Counted from the stretch's first letter, positions 9,031-18,145 are shown. The stretch is DNA of 64,000 nt from Rhizobium etli 8C-3 (GCF_001908375.1 NZ_CP017241.1:2297001-2361000), one strand, 5' to 3'. A program made the numbers and translations. Notes: generated by a model from the sequence alone, not told the origin.

Positions 9031-9921
9031 TCAGGATCGCTTCTGGCGGAACTCGGCGAGAGCCCACGGAACCAGGATGATGAAGACGGTGACGAGCATC
9101 ACAGTCGAAGCCGCGAGGCCCTGCCCGAGATTGGCGCGCTCGAACATGAACGAATAGACGTATTTGGCAGGCACTTCCGAAGCAAATCCGGGTCCGCCCT
9201 GCGTCATCGCGACGACTAGGTCATAGACGCGCACGATGCCGGAAGCGACGATCACCAGCGTGGTGACGAAGACGCCGCGCATCATCGGAATGATGATGAA
9301 CAGGTATGTGCGCCACGCCGGAATGCCGTCGACGCGCGCCGCCTTCCAGATTTCGGAATCGATGCCGCGCAGACCGGCAAGCATCAACACCATGACCAGC
9401 CCCGTCCCCTGCCACAGGCCGGCGATGACGAGCGCATAGATGACGGTGTTCTTGTCGCCGAGCAGCGCGAGGCTGCCTCCCGGAAGGCCGAGATCGTTCA
9501 AAACCTTCGGCACGCCGAGGCCGGGGTCGAGAATCCACTGCCAGACGAGCCCCGTCACGATGAACGACAAGGCGAACGGGTAGAGAAAGATCGTGCGGAA
9601 GGTGTTCTCGAACCTGATCTTCTGGTCGATGAGAACAGCCAGCACGAAGCCGATGATGAAGACGAATGTCAGGACGCAGACGCCGTAGGTGGCAAGATTG
9701 AGAAGCGACTGGTTCCACCGTGAATTACCGAAGAGCCGGCTGTACTGATCAAAGCCCACGAAATCGCTCGTCGGCAGCAGCCGCGATGACGTGAACGAGT
9801 AGAATACGGTCCAGAGCGTGCAACCGATGAAAATCACGATGACGGTCAGCATCATAGGGATTGCTGCGACCTTCGCATTGAGGTTGCGCAATAGGCCAAA
9901 CGGCCGGCCGGCATGAGCCAT
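9031..9921 (-). CDS. Sugar ABC transporter permease (MalF type)
   Basis: Inner-membrane permease of 296 residues, the first of the two CUT1 permeases. Hydrophobic segments begin at VAAIPMMLTVIVIFIGCTLW, and the EAA loop reads EIWKAARVDGIPAWRTYLFI. The start MAHAGRPFG at 9921 was chosen for its AGGAGGT site 6 bp upstream; the frame is open further upstream but without a good start. It lies 97 bp after the binding-protein gene. That gap can form a hairpin (GCGCGA pairing with TCGCGC) and may lower permease expression relative to the binding protein. Confidence 0.94.
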   Translation of the reverse strand: MAHAGRPFGLLRNLNAKVAAIPMMLTVIVIFIGCTLWTVFYSFTSSRLLPTSDFVGFDQYSRLFGNSRWNQSLLNLATYGVCVLTFVFIIGFVLAVLIDQKIRFENTFRTIFLYPFALSFIVTGLVWQWILDPGLGVPKVLNDLGLPGGSLALLGDKNTVIYALVIAGLWQGTGLVMVLMLAGLRGIDSEIWKAARVDGIPAWRTYLFIIIPMMRGVFVTTLVIVASGIVRVYDLVVAMTQGGPGFASEVPAKYVYSFMFERANLGQGLAASTVMLVTVFIILVPWALAEFRQKRS

Positions 9922-10018
9922 CAATACCTCCTGTTGGCGGTCAGGAGCGCGACCAGACTGGATAGCTGTCCGCTCGCGCGCCCATAAAACCGTCTCAAGT
10001 ACGAGAGCCTCTGTGGCC

Positions 10019-11257
10019 TTACTGGGCCTGCGAGATGATGTCGGCCTGACGATCGATCGCATCGTCCACAGACATCTTGGAGCTGAAGAATTCGAGCGCG
10101 AGATCCTGCAGCTGACCCTGAGTATCGGAATCGAGCATCTGCTCGGTCGAAGGCAGAACGTTGTTAAGGTCCGACAGGATTTCGATTCCCTTCTTCATGC
10201 AGGCGTTTGCGGCTTCGAGATCGACGTCGCCGCGAACCGGAAGCGAACCCTTGACCAGATTGAACTTGACCTGAACTTCCTTGGAAAGAAGCATCTTGGC
10301 GAGTTCAAGCTGCGCCTTGGTAATTTCTGGATTGCTGTTCTTCGGGAAATAGAAGGCGTCGCCGCCCGTATCGAGCTGCGCATTGAAGCCGAGACCCGGC
10401 AGGCAATCGTAGTCGACGCCGGCGACCTTCTTCGCGACGGCGAATTCACCCTGCGCCCAGTCGCCCATGATTTGAGCGGCAGCCTTGCCCTCGATCACCA
10501 TGTTGGTGGCAACGTTCCAGTCGCGGCCGGAGTAAGCCGGATCGACCATGTCGCGGGCCTGGGCGAATGCGGTCCAGACCTTCTTGTTCTGATCGCTGCG
10601 AACGGCCTCTTCGCTCTTCTTGTCGTTGATCTGCAAGTAGAGGTCTTTGCCGCCAATGCCGGCCTGCATGACGTTGCGGATGCCTTCGACCTGCCACGGG
10701 GCGCCGGTGGCGAGCGGCGTGATGCCCTTTTCCTTCAGCTTCGGAGCATTGGCTGCGAGCTCGTCCCAGTTTTTTGGAACAGCCATGCCATTGTCTTCGA
10801 AGACGTGGCGGTTGAGCCACATCCACTGCCAGGAGTGGATGTTGATCGGCACGCAATAAATCTTGCCTTCATAAACGCAGGCGTCGAGCAGCTTGGCCGG
10901 ACGGATGACATCTTTCCAATGCTCCTGCTCGGCAAGTGGCGTCAGATCCGTCATCAGGCCTGCCTTGATGAGCTCCTCGGCGTCGCGGCCGGTGTTCATC
11001 TGGGTAGCGCCCATCGGGTTGCCGCCGAGAATTCGGCTAATGATGATCGGGTTGGCGGTGGTGCCGGAGCCGGCAATAGCGCCATCGACCCACTTGTTGT
11101 TGCCACTCGCATTGAAGCTGTCGGCAAGGACCTTGACCGCAGCGGCTTCGCCGCCGGATGTCCACCAATGGGTGACCTCGAGATCAGTCGCGTTGGCCGC
11201 GCCAAGCGGCAGCACGACAGAAGCAGCAAGCACAGCCGCCATCGAACGAAAATTCAT
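10019..11257 (-). CDS. ABC transporter periplasmic sugar-binding protein (family 1)
   Basis: Binding protein of 412 residues that captures the operon's sugar in the periplasm. The N-terminus MNFRSMAAVLAASVVLPLGA is a signal peptide, cleaved after ANA; the mature protein starts TDLEVTHWWTSGGEAAAVKV, typical of carbohydrate-binding family 1. The start at 11257 follows GGGAGGAG. It is the first gene of the minus-strand operon, with its promoter in the 457-bp gap shared with the divergent LacI-type regulator. The ligand is not readable; the downstream mannosidase and xylosidase suggest a plant beta-glycoside. Confidence 0.95.
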   Translation of the reverse strand: MNFRSMAAVLAASVVLPLGAANATDLEVTHWWTSGGEAAAVKVLADSFNASGNNKWVDGAIAGSGTTANPIIISRILGGNPMGATQMNTGRDAEELIKAGLMTDLTPLAEQEHWKDVIRPAKLLDACVYEGKIYCVPINIHSWQWMWLNRHVFEDNGMAVPKNWDELAANAPKLKEKGITPLATGAPWQVEGIRNVMQAGIGGKDLYLQINDKKSEEAVRSDQNKKVWTAFAQARDMVDPAYSGRDWNVATNMVIEGKAAAQIMGDWAQGEFAVAKKVAGVDYDCLPGLGFNAQLDTGGDAFYFPKNSNPEITKAQLELAKMLLSKEVQVKFNLVKGSLPVRGDVDLEAANACMKKGIEILSDLNNVLPSTEQMLDSDTQGQLQDLALEFFSSKMSVDDAIDRQADIISQAQ

Positions 11258-11714
11258 GAGTTCTCCTCCCTCACTGAAACGTTGCCGGAAAAACTTAGTG
11301 CAATCGACATTTTGGCGCAACAGCCCGCCGTCAAATTTCTATGCAAAACTCGCCATTGCTATCCATGCCTGTTCTTGTTCCACACTTTCGCGAGATGTGG
11401 CGTTGCGCTGAGAATTCAATATTTCGTGACAAGTATCATCCGAACGCACTGATATTAGACATTATTTTTCAACTATGCCGACGCCACCCCAGGAAACGGG
11501 ATTTGCAAGTGAAAAGGGTCAGAGCTTGAAATCGCGAGTCAACCCAGGCGTCCAGTGAGATTGTAGCCGGGATAAAAAGTGCTCGACATTTGAACTGTAT
11601 CGTTACAGATTTAACAACTTCGAGGAGGATTACTTTTCAGCGGCGAATATGCTTACGGCTTGGCAGAAAACATTCTATAAGCGGACCGAAATCGCGCGAA
11701 GGTGACATAAAGGG
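11258..11714. promoter_or_regulatory. Divergent promoter region between sugar operon and LacI regulator
   Basis: This 457-bp gap is clearly more AT-rich than its flanks and must hold the promoters of the sugar operon (leftward) and the regulator (rightward). An inverted repeat CTGTA-TCGT-TACAG lies at 11595-11608, about 110 bp before the regulator start. It lacks the central CG and AA/TT arrangement of a standard LacI-family operator, so it is only a candidate site. No convincing -35/-10 pair was picked out. Confidence 0.35.
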
Positions 11715-12755
11715 ATGGAAAACAAGGGAAATTCGGGGGGAGCGGCAGCAGCCATCCAGCGCGAACGGCCGACACTGAAGACAATCGCCTTCATGACGGG
11801 CTTGGGCATCACCACGGTTTCGCGCGCACTCAAGGATGCACCGGATATCGGCGCGGAGACCAAGGAGCGCGTGCGTATGGTCGCCCGCCAGCTCGGCTAC
11901 CAGCCAAATCGCGCCGGCGTACGCCTCAGGACCGGCAAGACCAATGTCATTGCGCTCGTCCTTTCCATCGATGAAGAAATCATGGGCTTCTCGAGCCAGA
12001 TGGTCTTCGGCATTTCCGAAGTGCTGACCGGCACGCCCTACCACATCGTCGTGACACCGCACTCGCACAGCAAGGACCCGATGCTGCCGGTGCGCTACAT
12101 CCTGGACACCGGCTCTGCAGACGGCGTCATTATTTCGCGCATCGAGCCCGACGATCCGCGCGTGCGACTGCTCGCTGAGCAGAACATGCCCTTCGCCACG
12201 CATGGCCGGACCGATGCGGGACTGGTTCATCCCTACCACGATTTCGACAACGAATCCTTCGCGCACGAGGCGGTCAAGAGACTCGTCGAGCGCGGCCGCA
12301 GGCGCATCGCCCTGCTTCAGCCGGCAAGCAAGCTCACTTACTATGCCCATACGAGGATCGGCTTCCAAACCGGCCTTCACGATTATGGCGCCGAGGAAGT
12401 CCCGCTGCGCGTCAACACCGATACGCCGCTGGAGGAGGTCAAGACCGCGGTCGAAGCGATGATGCGCGTGCCGAATGCACCCGACGGCATCGTCTGTTCG
12501 GCAGGAAGTGCCGCTATTGCCGTCAATGCCGGCATCGAGGCGACAAGCAAGCGCGTCGGCTACGATGTCGACATGGTTTCCAAACAGTCCGCGCCGATTC
12601 TAAACTGGATCAGGCCGGAAATCATCACGGCCAACGAGGATGTTCGCCACGCCGGCCGCGAACTGGCCAAGGCCGTCATCGCCCGCATCGATGGCATTGA
12701 GCCGGAACTGCTGCAGAGCATCAGCAAGCCGGTCTGGCCGGACGATCGAAGATAG
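11715..12755 (+). CDS. LacI-family transcriptional regulator of the sugar operon
   Basis: Regulator of 346 residues. The helix-turn-helix is at residues 20-45 ([20 protein letters not shown]), followed by the hinge ([20 protein letters not shown]) and a periplasmic-binding-protein-like effector domain ([20 protein letters not shown]). The DNA-contacting TTVSRAL is intact. The start at 11715 has a close AAAGGG site. It is divergent from the binding-protein gene, so it most likely represses the transport and hydrolase operon until a sugar inducer binds. A short N-terminal extension before the HTH ([14 protein letters not shown]) is unusual but harmless. Confidence 0.93.
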   Translation: MENKGNSGGAAAAIQRERPTLKTIAFMTGLGITTVSRALKDAPDIGAETKERVRMVARQLGYQPNRAGVRLRTGKTNVIALVLSIDEEIMGFSSQMVFGISEVLTGTPYHIVVTPHSHSKDPMLPVRYILDTGSADGVIISRIEPDDPRVRLLAEQNMPFATHGRTDAGLVHPYHDFDNESFAHEAVKRLVERGRRRIALLQPASKLTYYAHTRIGFQTGLHDYGAEEVPLRVNTDTPLEEVKTAVEAMMRVPNAPDGIVCSAGSAAIAVNAGIEATSKRVGYDVDMVSKQSAPILNWIRPEIITANEDVRHAGRELAKAVIARIDGIEPELLQSISKPVWPDDRR

Positions 12756-12802
12756 GAGCCGGTGCGCGGGCCACTGATCCTGCATCGATCTGCTCACAAT
12801 AA

Positions 12803-12828
12803 AAAAGCCCGTTCGAAATCGGGCTTTT
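12803..12828. terminator. Bidirectional rho-independent terminator
   Basis: A perfect inverted repeat AAAAGCCCG / CGGGCTTTT is separated by the loop TTCGAAAT. It lies between the stop of the LacI regulator (12755) and the stop of gnd (12847), which converge. The A-tract on one side and T-tract on the other let it act in both directions. Confidence 0.9.
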
Positions 12829-12846
12829 GCATGTTCGATTGATACC

Positions 12847-14277
12847 TCAGAACGTCGAAGCGCCGCTGCCCCACGGACCATGGTGGAAATCCTTGCCGTC
12901 GAGGCGGTCGAAACCGTGGGCGCCAAAGAAGTCGCGCTGGGCCTGGATGAGGTTGGCCGTGCCGCGGCCCTGGCGATAGGCGTCGAAATAGGTAAGCGCC
13001 GAGGTGAGTGCTGGAACCGGCAGGCCGGCGGCAAGTGCTGCTGCAACGACGCGGCGAAGCGATGGGATCGATTCCTTGACCATTTCCGAGAACGCCGGCG
13101 TGACGATGAGGTTTGCCGAATCCGGCGCCTTGGTGAAGGCGCTGGTGATTTCGTCCAGGAACTGTGAACGAATGATGCAGCCGGCTCGCCAGATCTTGGC
13201 GATCACCGGCATCGGCAGAGACCAGTTGAACTCGCGGGAAGCTTCCGCCATCACGGCAAAGCCTTGCGCATAGGCGCCGATCTTGGCGGCAAACAACGCC
13301 AGTTCCAGATCCTTGTCGAGGTCCTGGCTGTAGGGGATCGGGAAATCATATTTCGGCGTGCCGAAGATCCTCTCGGCGGCTTCGCGCTGGCCCTTCATCG
13401 AGGAAATGCTGCGGGCCGCAACGGCAGCTTCGATAGCGGTCGCCGGAATGCCCATGTTCTGCGCTTCGATCGCTGACCACTTGCCGGTCCCCTTCTGGCC
13501 AGCCTTGTCGAGGATCATGTCGACCATCGGGCCGCCGGACACAGGATCGTTCGCCGCCAGCACCCTTTCTGAGATTTCGATGAGGTAGGAATTCAGGCGG
13601 CCCTTGTTCCATTCGCCGAAGATCTTGCTGATCTCGCCGGCGCTCTTGCCGAGGCCGTCGCGCAGGATGCCGTAGATTTCGGCTATCATCTGCATGTCGG
13701 CATATTCGATGCCGTTGTGGATCGTCTTGACGAAGTGACCGGCACCATCGTTGCCGAGCCAGGCGACGCAGGGATCGCCGTTGTACTTGGCGGCAATCGA
13801 GGTCAGAACCTTCTCCACGCGCTTCCAGGAGTCTTCGGTACCGCCGACCATAATCGACGGGCCGTGGCGGGCGCCTTCTTCACCGCCGGAAACTCCCATG
13901 CCGATGAAGGTCAGCTCGGTATCCTTGAGGCGGTCGAAACGGGCGATCGTGTCACGGAAATTGGCATTGCCGGCATCGATCATGATGTCGCCTCTGGAAA
14001 GATGCGGCCGCAGCGCTTCCATCTGTTGGTCGACAGCCTCGCCCGCCTTGATCATGATGATGATCGGACGCGGCGGGCGGATGGCCTCAACGAATTCCTC
14101 GATGGTCTTGCAGGGGACGATCTGCTTTTTGAGCTCACCGGCGCTTTCGTAGAATTCGTCCGTCTTTTCGGGCGTGCGGTTAAAGACTGCGATCTTGTTG
14201 CCTTTTTCCGCGATGTTGAGTGCCAGGTTGGAACCCATGACGGCAAGGCCGATCAGCCCGATTTCTGCCTTTTCCAC
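12847..14277 (-). CDS. gnd: 6-phosphogluconate dehydrogenase, decarboxylating
   Basis: Converts 6-phosphogluconate to ribulose 5-phosphate with NADP in the oxidative pentose phosphate pathway; cytoplasmic, 476 residues, usual length. The N-terminal Rossmann motif is GLIGLAVMGSNLALNIAEKG. MGVSGGEEGARHGPSIM and KTIHNGIEYADMQ carry the substrate and catalytic residues (Lys, Asn, Glu). The start is the GTG at 14277: it gives the family N-terminus EKAEIGLIG and has a GGAGGTGT site 8 bp upstream, whereas the upstream ATGs lack one. It is transcribed alone, converging on the LacI gene across a shared terminator. Confidence 0.96.
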   Translation of the reverse strand: MEKAEIGLIGLAVMGSNLALNIAEKGNKIAVFNRTPEKTDEFYESAGELKKQIVPCKTIEEFVEAIRPPRPIIIMIKAGEAVDQQMEALRPHLSRGDIMIDAGNANFRDTIARFDRLKDTELTFIGMGVSGGEEGARHGPSIMVGGTEDSWKRVEKVLTSIAAKYNGDPCVAWLGNDGAGHFVKTIHNGIEYADMQMIAEIYGILRDGLGKSAGEISKIFGEWNKGRLNSYLIEISERVLAANDPVSGGPMVDMILDKAGQKGTGKWSAIEAQNMGIPATAIEAAVAARSISSMKGQREAAERIFGTPKYDFPIPYSQDLDKDLELALFAAKIGAYAQGFAVMAEASREFNWSLPMPVIAKIWRAGCIIRSQFLDEITSAFTKAPDSANLIVTPAFSEMVKESIPSLRRVVAAALAAGLPVPALTSALTYFDAYRQGRGTANLIQAQRDFFGAHGFDRLDGKDFHHGPWGSGASTF

Positions 14278-14455
14278 GATACACCTCCGATGAGTCATTT
14301 TGGATCGGTGTTGTGGCACTCTCCGGGAAAAACGGCAAGTCTGGAAGGAGGCCGATCAGTTCGGCAGGCGCAGTTCAAAGGCTGAGCGGCCGTTTCCTTC
14401 AACAGGGGCCTTCCTGTCTGCTATTGTCGGCAGAGGGAACACCAAGGAAAATCCG

Positions 14456-14854
14456 ATGAGCACCATGCCTGCCAAAATTCTTCACTGCTCGATCAATCGG
14501 TACTGGAAGGAGGTCTACGACTTTGCCGGCAAGCCGGAAAACATGTCGCTGTGGGCCTCGGGGCTGGCTTCCGGCCTGGAACCGGAAGGAAGCGACTGGA
14601 TCGCGCACGGTCCTCTCGGAACGGTGCGAGTGAGCTTCGTCCCCCACAACGAATTCGGCATCATCGACCATACGGTAACGATCGAAAGCGGACTACGGGT
14701 CTACAACGCGCTGCGAATCGTGCCGAACGGCGACGGCTGCGAGGTGATGTTCATGATGTTGAAACAGCCGGGCATGACGGACGACCAGTTCGCCGCTGAT
14801 GCCGCCCATGTGCAGAAGGACCTCGGCGCCTTGAAATCACTGATGGAGATGTAA
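14456..14854 (+). CDS. SRPBCC-like small protein (polyketide cyclase/START fold)
   Basis: Protein of 132 residues starting MSTMPAKILHCSINRYWKEV. The pattern fits the SRPBCC/START ligand-binding fold: KILHCSINRYWKEVYDFAG, WIAHGPLGTVRVSFVPHNEF, IDHTVTIESGLRVYNALRIV and a C-terminal helix DDQFAADAAHVQKDLGALK. Its ligand or activity is unknown. The ATG at 14456 has an AAGGAA site. It is followed 3 bp later by a glyoxalase-fold gene, so the two form a small operon, perhaps for handling an environmental chemical. Confidence 0.8.
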   Translation: MSTMPAKILHCSINRYWKEVYDFAGKPENMSLWASGLASGLEPEGSDWIAHGPLGTVRVSFVPHNEFGIIDHTVTIESGLRVYNALRIVPNGDGCEVMFMMLKQPGMTDDQFAADAAHVQKDLGALKSLMEM

Positions 14855-14857
14855 GCG

Positions 14858-15211
14858 ATGGAAAAAGGAGACGACCTGAAGATCGACTACATTGAATTCA
14901 ACGTCGCCGACATAGCCGCGGCGAAGGCCTTCTATGGTCGCGCATTCGGTTGGAGTTTCACCGACTACGGCCCCAGCTATTGCGAATTCAATGACGGCCG
15001 CCTGACGGGCGGCTTCACAAACAACCAACCGCCGCGCCCGGGTGGTGGCCCGCTTGTGATCCTCTACGCCGACAAACTTGAGGAAGCGCTGGAGAAGGTC
15101 GAACACGCCGGAGGCAAGATCGTAAAGCCGATCACCGCCTTTCCCGGCGGCCGACGCTTTCATTTTCTTGACAAGGACGCCTATGAACTTGCCGTATGGA
15201 GCAAGACTTAA
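14858..15211 (+). CDS. Glyoxalase/bleomycin resistance (VOC) family protein
   Basis: Protein of 117 residues with a single VOC domain: IDYIEFNVADIAAAKAFYGR, AFGWSFTDYGPSYCEFNDGR, LEEALEKVEHAGGKIVKPIT, FPGGRRFHFLDKDAYELAVW. It ends with the conserved Glu of the metal site (YELAVWSKT). VOC proteins act as isomerases, dioxygenases or drug-binding proteins; the substrate here is unknown. It starts 3 bp after the stop of the SRPBCC gene, so the two are co-translated. Confidence 0.85.
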   Translation: MEKGDDLKIDYIEFNVADIAAAKAFYGRAFGWSFTDYGPSYCEFNDGRLTGGFTNNQPPRPGGGPLVILYADKLEEALEKVEHAGGKIVKPITAFPGGRRFHFLDKDAYELAVWSKT

Positions 15212-15220
15212 GGCGGGAAC

Positions 15221-15970
15221 CTAGGCAGCGATTGTGGAGATCGCTGCCGCACCGACAGCTTCCAGTACGACAAGCGCACCTAGAACCTGCCCGGACAGAT
15301 CGCGCAACGGCGACATGCGGCAACGCGTGCGCCTGCTTTCACCGCGCTGTTCATAGTGGTATTCGACATGCTGCCCCGCAAAGCAGGCGTCGAAGTTGGC
15401 TTTCGCTTGTGCAACGAACTGTTCCTCGCCGATGAATTCCATGACATGGCGGCCGATCATGTCGATCGGCGTTTGCCCGAGATACGCACAGTTCAGCGTA
15501 TTGGAATAAAGATAGCGGTAGTCGCGCGTGAGCACGGCGACACGATCCGGAAGCGTCTCGAGAATTGCCGAATTCAGAAAATTCCCGATGTCGACGTCGG
15601 GCACACCGGCTTTCGGTGCAGGTTGAGGCAAAGCCCGCGGCAAGGCGAAATCGGCACGCGGAAGCGCGCCGAAATAACGCTCCAAAAGCGATAGGAGCAC
15701 GGTTGAGTGATGGCTGACACTGGCAGCATCATCGGCATCCTGCTGCAGCAGATAGCCGACAAACTGAAGCTGCGCGTACATCTCCATCAGGTTGGCGGCC
15801 TGATGGCCCACAATGACCTCGACCAAAAGATCGAGACCGCGGTCAAGAGTTGCAACGCGCCGATCGTCACCAAGACGAATTGCCTCTTCGATCTGCGAGC
15901 AGCGTGATGAGAAAGCTTGCAAAAGTTCGCGCAAGGCGCCTCCAGATCCCTTGTTCTCCAAAGGACACAT
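15221..15970 (-). CDS. PAS-domain sensory protein without output domain
   Basis: Protein of 249 residues. The first half is helical (ALRELLQAFSSRCSQIEEAI, LDLLVEVIVGHQAANLMEMY). Residues about 140-245 form a PAS domain: NSAILETLPDRVAVLTRDYR, YLYSNTLNCAYLGQTPIDMI, GRHVMEFIGEEQFVAQAKAN, then RTRCRMSPLRDLSGQVLGAL. There is no kinase, cyclase or DNA-binding domain, so it probably works through a partner protein. The start at 15970 follows GGGGAGA. Two palindromes lie upstream in its promoter region. It converges with the VOC gene, the stops being 9 bp apart. Confidence 0.75.
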   Translation of the reverse strand: MCPLENKGSGGALRELLQAFSSRCSQIEEAIRLGDDRRVATLDRGLDLLVEVIVGHQAANLMEMYAQLQFVGYLLQQDADDAASVSHHSTVLLSLLERYFGALPRADFALPRALPQPAPKAGVPDVDIGNFLNSAILETLPDRVAVLTRDYRYLYSNTLNCAYLGQTPIDMIGRHVMEFIGEEQFVAQAKANFDACFAGQHVEYHYEQRGESRRTRCRMSPLRDLSGQVLGALVVLEAVGAAAISTIAA

Positions 15971-16005
15971 ATTCTCCCCGCTTTGGCGGAATTCAACGCA
16001 CATGA

Positions 16006-16076
16006 CACGTACGTGAATCCCGTTACTCGCCTTAGTAGCGACGGATAACATGATCAGGATTCACGTTCAACGTGAA
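16006..16076. promoter_or_regulatory. Pair of CACGT-containing palindromes upstream of PAS gene
   Basis: Two perfect inverted repeats lie in the 152-bp gap between the PAS gene and lpxXL: CACGTACGTG at 16006-16015 and TTCACGTT-C-AACGTGAA at 16060-16076. Both contain the half-site CACGT, and they are about 36 and 90 bp upstream of the PAS start, where an operator would be expected. No regulator is assigned. Confidence 0.45.
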
Positions 16077-16122
16077 CGTCACATGGGTTTTAGTGGATGA
16101 GATATGAGAGGTTGAAAGCCCT

Positions 16123-17058
16123 TCACTTAAGAACTTCGTGCTTTACCTTCCAACGGTCGTGGTACCAGAGCCATTGGGCCGGGTATTCCCGCACCCAGCT
16201 TTCGACCTTGTCGTTCAGCATCTGCGCGGTCGCTTTCAGGTCGAGATTGCCCTTCTCGTCGCGCGGCATGTCCAGCTTCGGCTCGATTTCCAGCCGATAG
16301 CGGTTGCCGGGAAGGCGGATGCAGCGCGCGGGATAAACCTCGCAGTTGAACTGGCGGACGAGTTTCGGCAAGAGAGGATTCGTCTTCGTGTCCAGGCCGA
16401 AAAAAGTGGTCTTCAGCCCTTTGCGGAACTTCTGATCGACGAGAACGCCGACACCCTGTCCGGCTTCGAGCTGACGCGCAAGTGCAAAGGATGAGCCTGC
16501 ATGCGACGGTACGAGCTTGCCCATGCGGGCGCTGCGGAAATCGAAGACCTTCTGGGCGACATAAGGATTGTTCGGTGGACGGAAGAGAACCGTCACATGC
16601 AGACCGAAGGCAGCGCCGCTGACGGGCAGGAGTTCGAAGTTGCCGGTATGCGCCGTAAAGACGATGAACGGCCGGGGATTGTCCCGCAGGTCGAGGAAGA
16701 TTGGGATTCCGGAGACTTCCACCCTGCCCGGTCCTGTCCTTTGCGGGTCGAAATCGAACAAACGATCCAGAAAGACATATTCGGCGGCGAGCCTGCCCAT
16801 ATTGCCCCAACTCGCCAAGGCGATCTCTTCTAGCTCCGCCTCTCCTTTCTCAGGGAAGGCATTGCGCAGGTTGAAGAGCATCAGCTTGTGGCGCGATGTG
16901 TGCGGACCGATCTTGCGGGTCAGCCAATCAGCAAATCCGATCGCGCTATCTGCAGGAAACAGCTTCAGAAAATTCATGAAGCCGAAGGCCAGCTGAGCGA
17001 TCAGCCACTGGCGGAAATGCTCGAGCTTCAGAACGATCCGGGTGAGGAAGAGCTTCAC
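16123..17058 (-). CDS. lpxXL: Lipid A very-long-chain acyltransferase LpxXL
   Basis: Inner-membrane acyltransferase of 311 residues, of the HtrB/LpxL lauroyltransferase family, which transfers the 27-hydroxyoctacosanoyl (C28) group from AcpXL to lipid A in rhizobia. Motifs: an N-terminal membrane segment (LAFGFMNFLKLFPADSAIGF), the HX4D/E-type catalytic motif in FTAHTGNFELLPVSG, and VLFRPPNNPYVAQKVFDFRS. It is the last gene of the acpXL cluster, starting 4 bp after adh2XL. The assignment as LpxXL rather than LpxL or LpxM rests on the conserved cluster order. Confidence 0.93.
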   Translation of the reverse strand: MKLFLTRIVLKLEHFRQWLIAQLAFGFMNFLKLFPADSAIGFADWLTRKIGPHTSRHKLMLFNLRNAFPEKGEAELEEIALASWGNMGRLAAEYVFLDRLFDFDPQRTGPGRVEVSGIPIFLDLRDNPRPFIVFTAHTGNFELLPVSGAAFGLHVTVLFRPPNNPYVAQKVFDFRSARMGKLVPSHAGSSFALARQLEAGQGVGVLVDQKFRKGLKTTFFGLDTKTNPLLPKLVRQFNCEVYPARCIRLPGNRYRLEIEPKLDMPRDEKGNLDLKATAQMLNDKVESWVREYPAQWLWYHDRWKVKHEVLK

Positions 17059-17062
17059 CGGT

Positions 17063-18091
17063 TCAGTCCATCTTCAGGATGATCTTGCCGAAGATCTGGC
17101 GGGATTCCATGCGTTCGAGCGCGCGGTCGATATCGTTAAAGCCGACTTCCGTGTCGATGACCGGATGAACGAGGCCACGTCCCATCTTCTGCATGGCATT
17201 CGCCATATTCTCCATACGGCAGCCGAAGGAGCCCAGTAGCTTCAGCTGCTGCTGGAAGAGCATCATCAGGTTCATGTCGGTGGAAACGCCAGACGTCGAG
17301 CCGCAGGTGACGAGGCGGCCGCCGCGTTTCATGCACAGCATCGAGCCCGCCCAGGTATCCTTGCCCACGTGTTCGAAGACGACATCGACGCCCTTTTTTT
17401 TCGTGAGCTTGCGCACCACGCCCTCGAAGCGATCCGTGCGGTAGTTGATGACGTGATCGGCGCCGAGCGCCATGGCCTTCTCGATCTTGTCGTCCGAGCC
17501 GACGGTAGTGATCACCGTGCAGCCGATCTTCTTGGCGAGCTGGATCGCCGCCGTACCGATGCCCGAACCGCCGGCATGCACGAGGATCGTCTCGCCGGGC
17601 TCAAGCTTGGCATTGTCGAAGAGCATGTGCTCGACCGTCCCGAAGGTGACGGGCGCCAGAGCCGCGCCGGTGGCATCGACGCCGGGCGGTGCCGGAACGA
17701 GCAGGCGGGCCGGAAGGTTCACCTTCTCCTGAGCAAAGCCGTCAAGATGGAAACCATGGACGCCAGAGACGTGCTCGCAGAGATTGTCTCGGCCCTCGCG
17801 GCACGAACGGCAGAGACCGCAAGTGCGCGCGCCGTAGATTGCCACCAACTGGCCGGGCAAGACGTGCGCGACGCCCGGGCCGATCGCCTCCACGACGCCC
17901 GAGGCCTCCGCGCCGATGACGAGCGGCATCTTGCGCTTGGCGAATGCCATGCCGCGCCAGCCCCAGACGTCGATATGGTTGAGGGCTACTGCCTTTACGC
18001 GCAGCGTCACCTCACCTGCAGCCGGGGCATCCGGTTCCGGCAGATCGGTGATCTCCAGCTTGCGGTCATCGATCAGTTGCAATGCGCGCAT
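17063..18091 (-). CDS. adh2XL: Zinc-type alcohol dehydrogenase Adh2XL of the lipid A VLCFA cluster
   Basis: Medium-chain dehydrogenase of 342 residues. The structural zinc site is intact (four Cys in ARTCGLCRSCREGRDNLCEH), and the NAD(P) site is VHAGGSGIGTAAIQLAKKIG. The usual catalytic-zinc Cys is replaced: the segment reads VALNHIDVWGWRG, as in quinone oxidoreductase-like members. It therefore probably acts as an enoyl or quinone-type reductase in elongating the C28 chain. The spacing to lpxXL is 4 bp and to fabF1XL 54 bp. The exact step in VLCFA synthesis is inferred from cluster membership. Confidence 0.9.
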   Translation of the reverse strand: MRALQLIDDRKLEITDLPEPDAPAAGEVTLRVKAVALNHIDVWGWRGMAFAKRKMPLVIGAEASGVVEAIGPGVAHVLPGQLVAIYGARTCGLCRSCREGRDNLCEHVSGVHGFHLDGFAQEKVNLPARLLVPAPPGVDATGAALAPVTFGTVEHMLFDNAKLEPGETILVHAGGSGIGTAAIQLAKKIGCTVITTVGSDDKIEKAMALGADHVINYRTDRFEGVVRKLTKKKGVDVVFEHVGKDTWAGSMLCMKRGGRLVTCGSTSGVSTDMNLMMLFQQQLKLLGSFGCRMENMANAMQKMGRGLVHPVIDTEVGFNDIDRALERMESRQIFGKIILKMD

Positions 18092-18145
18092 AAAAAACCT
18101 CTCGCCTCGAAGGCGTCTTGTCTCTCTTGTTTTGTCGGCAACCGC

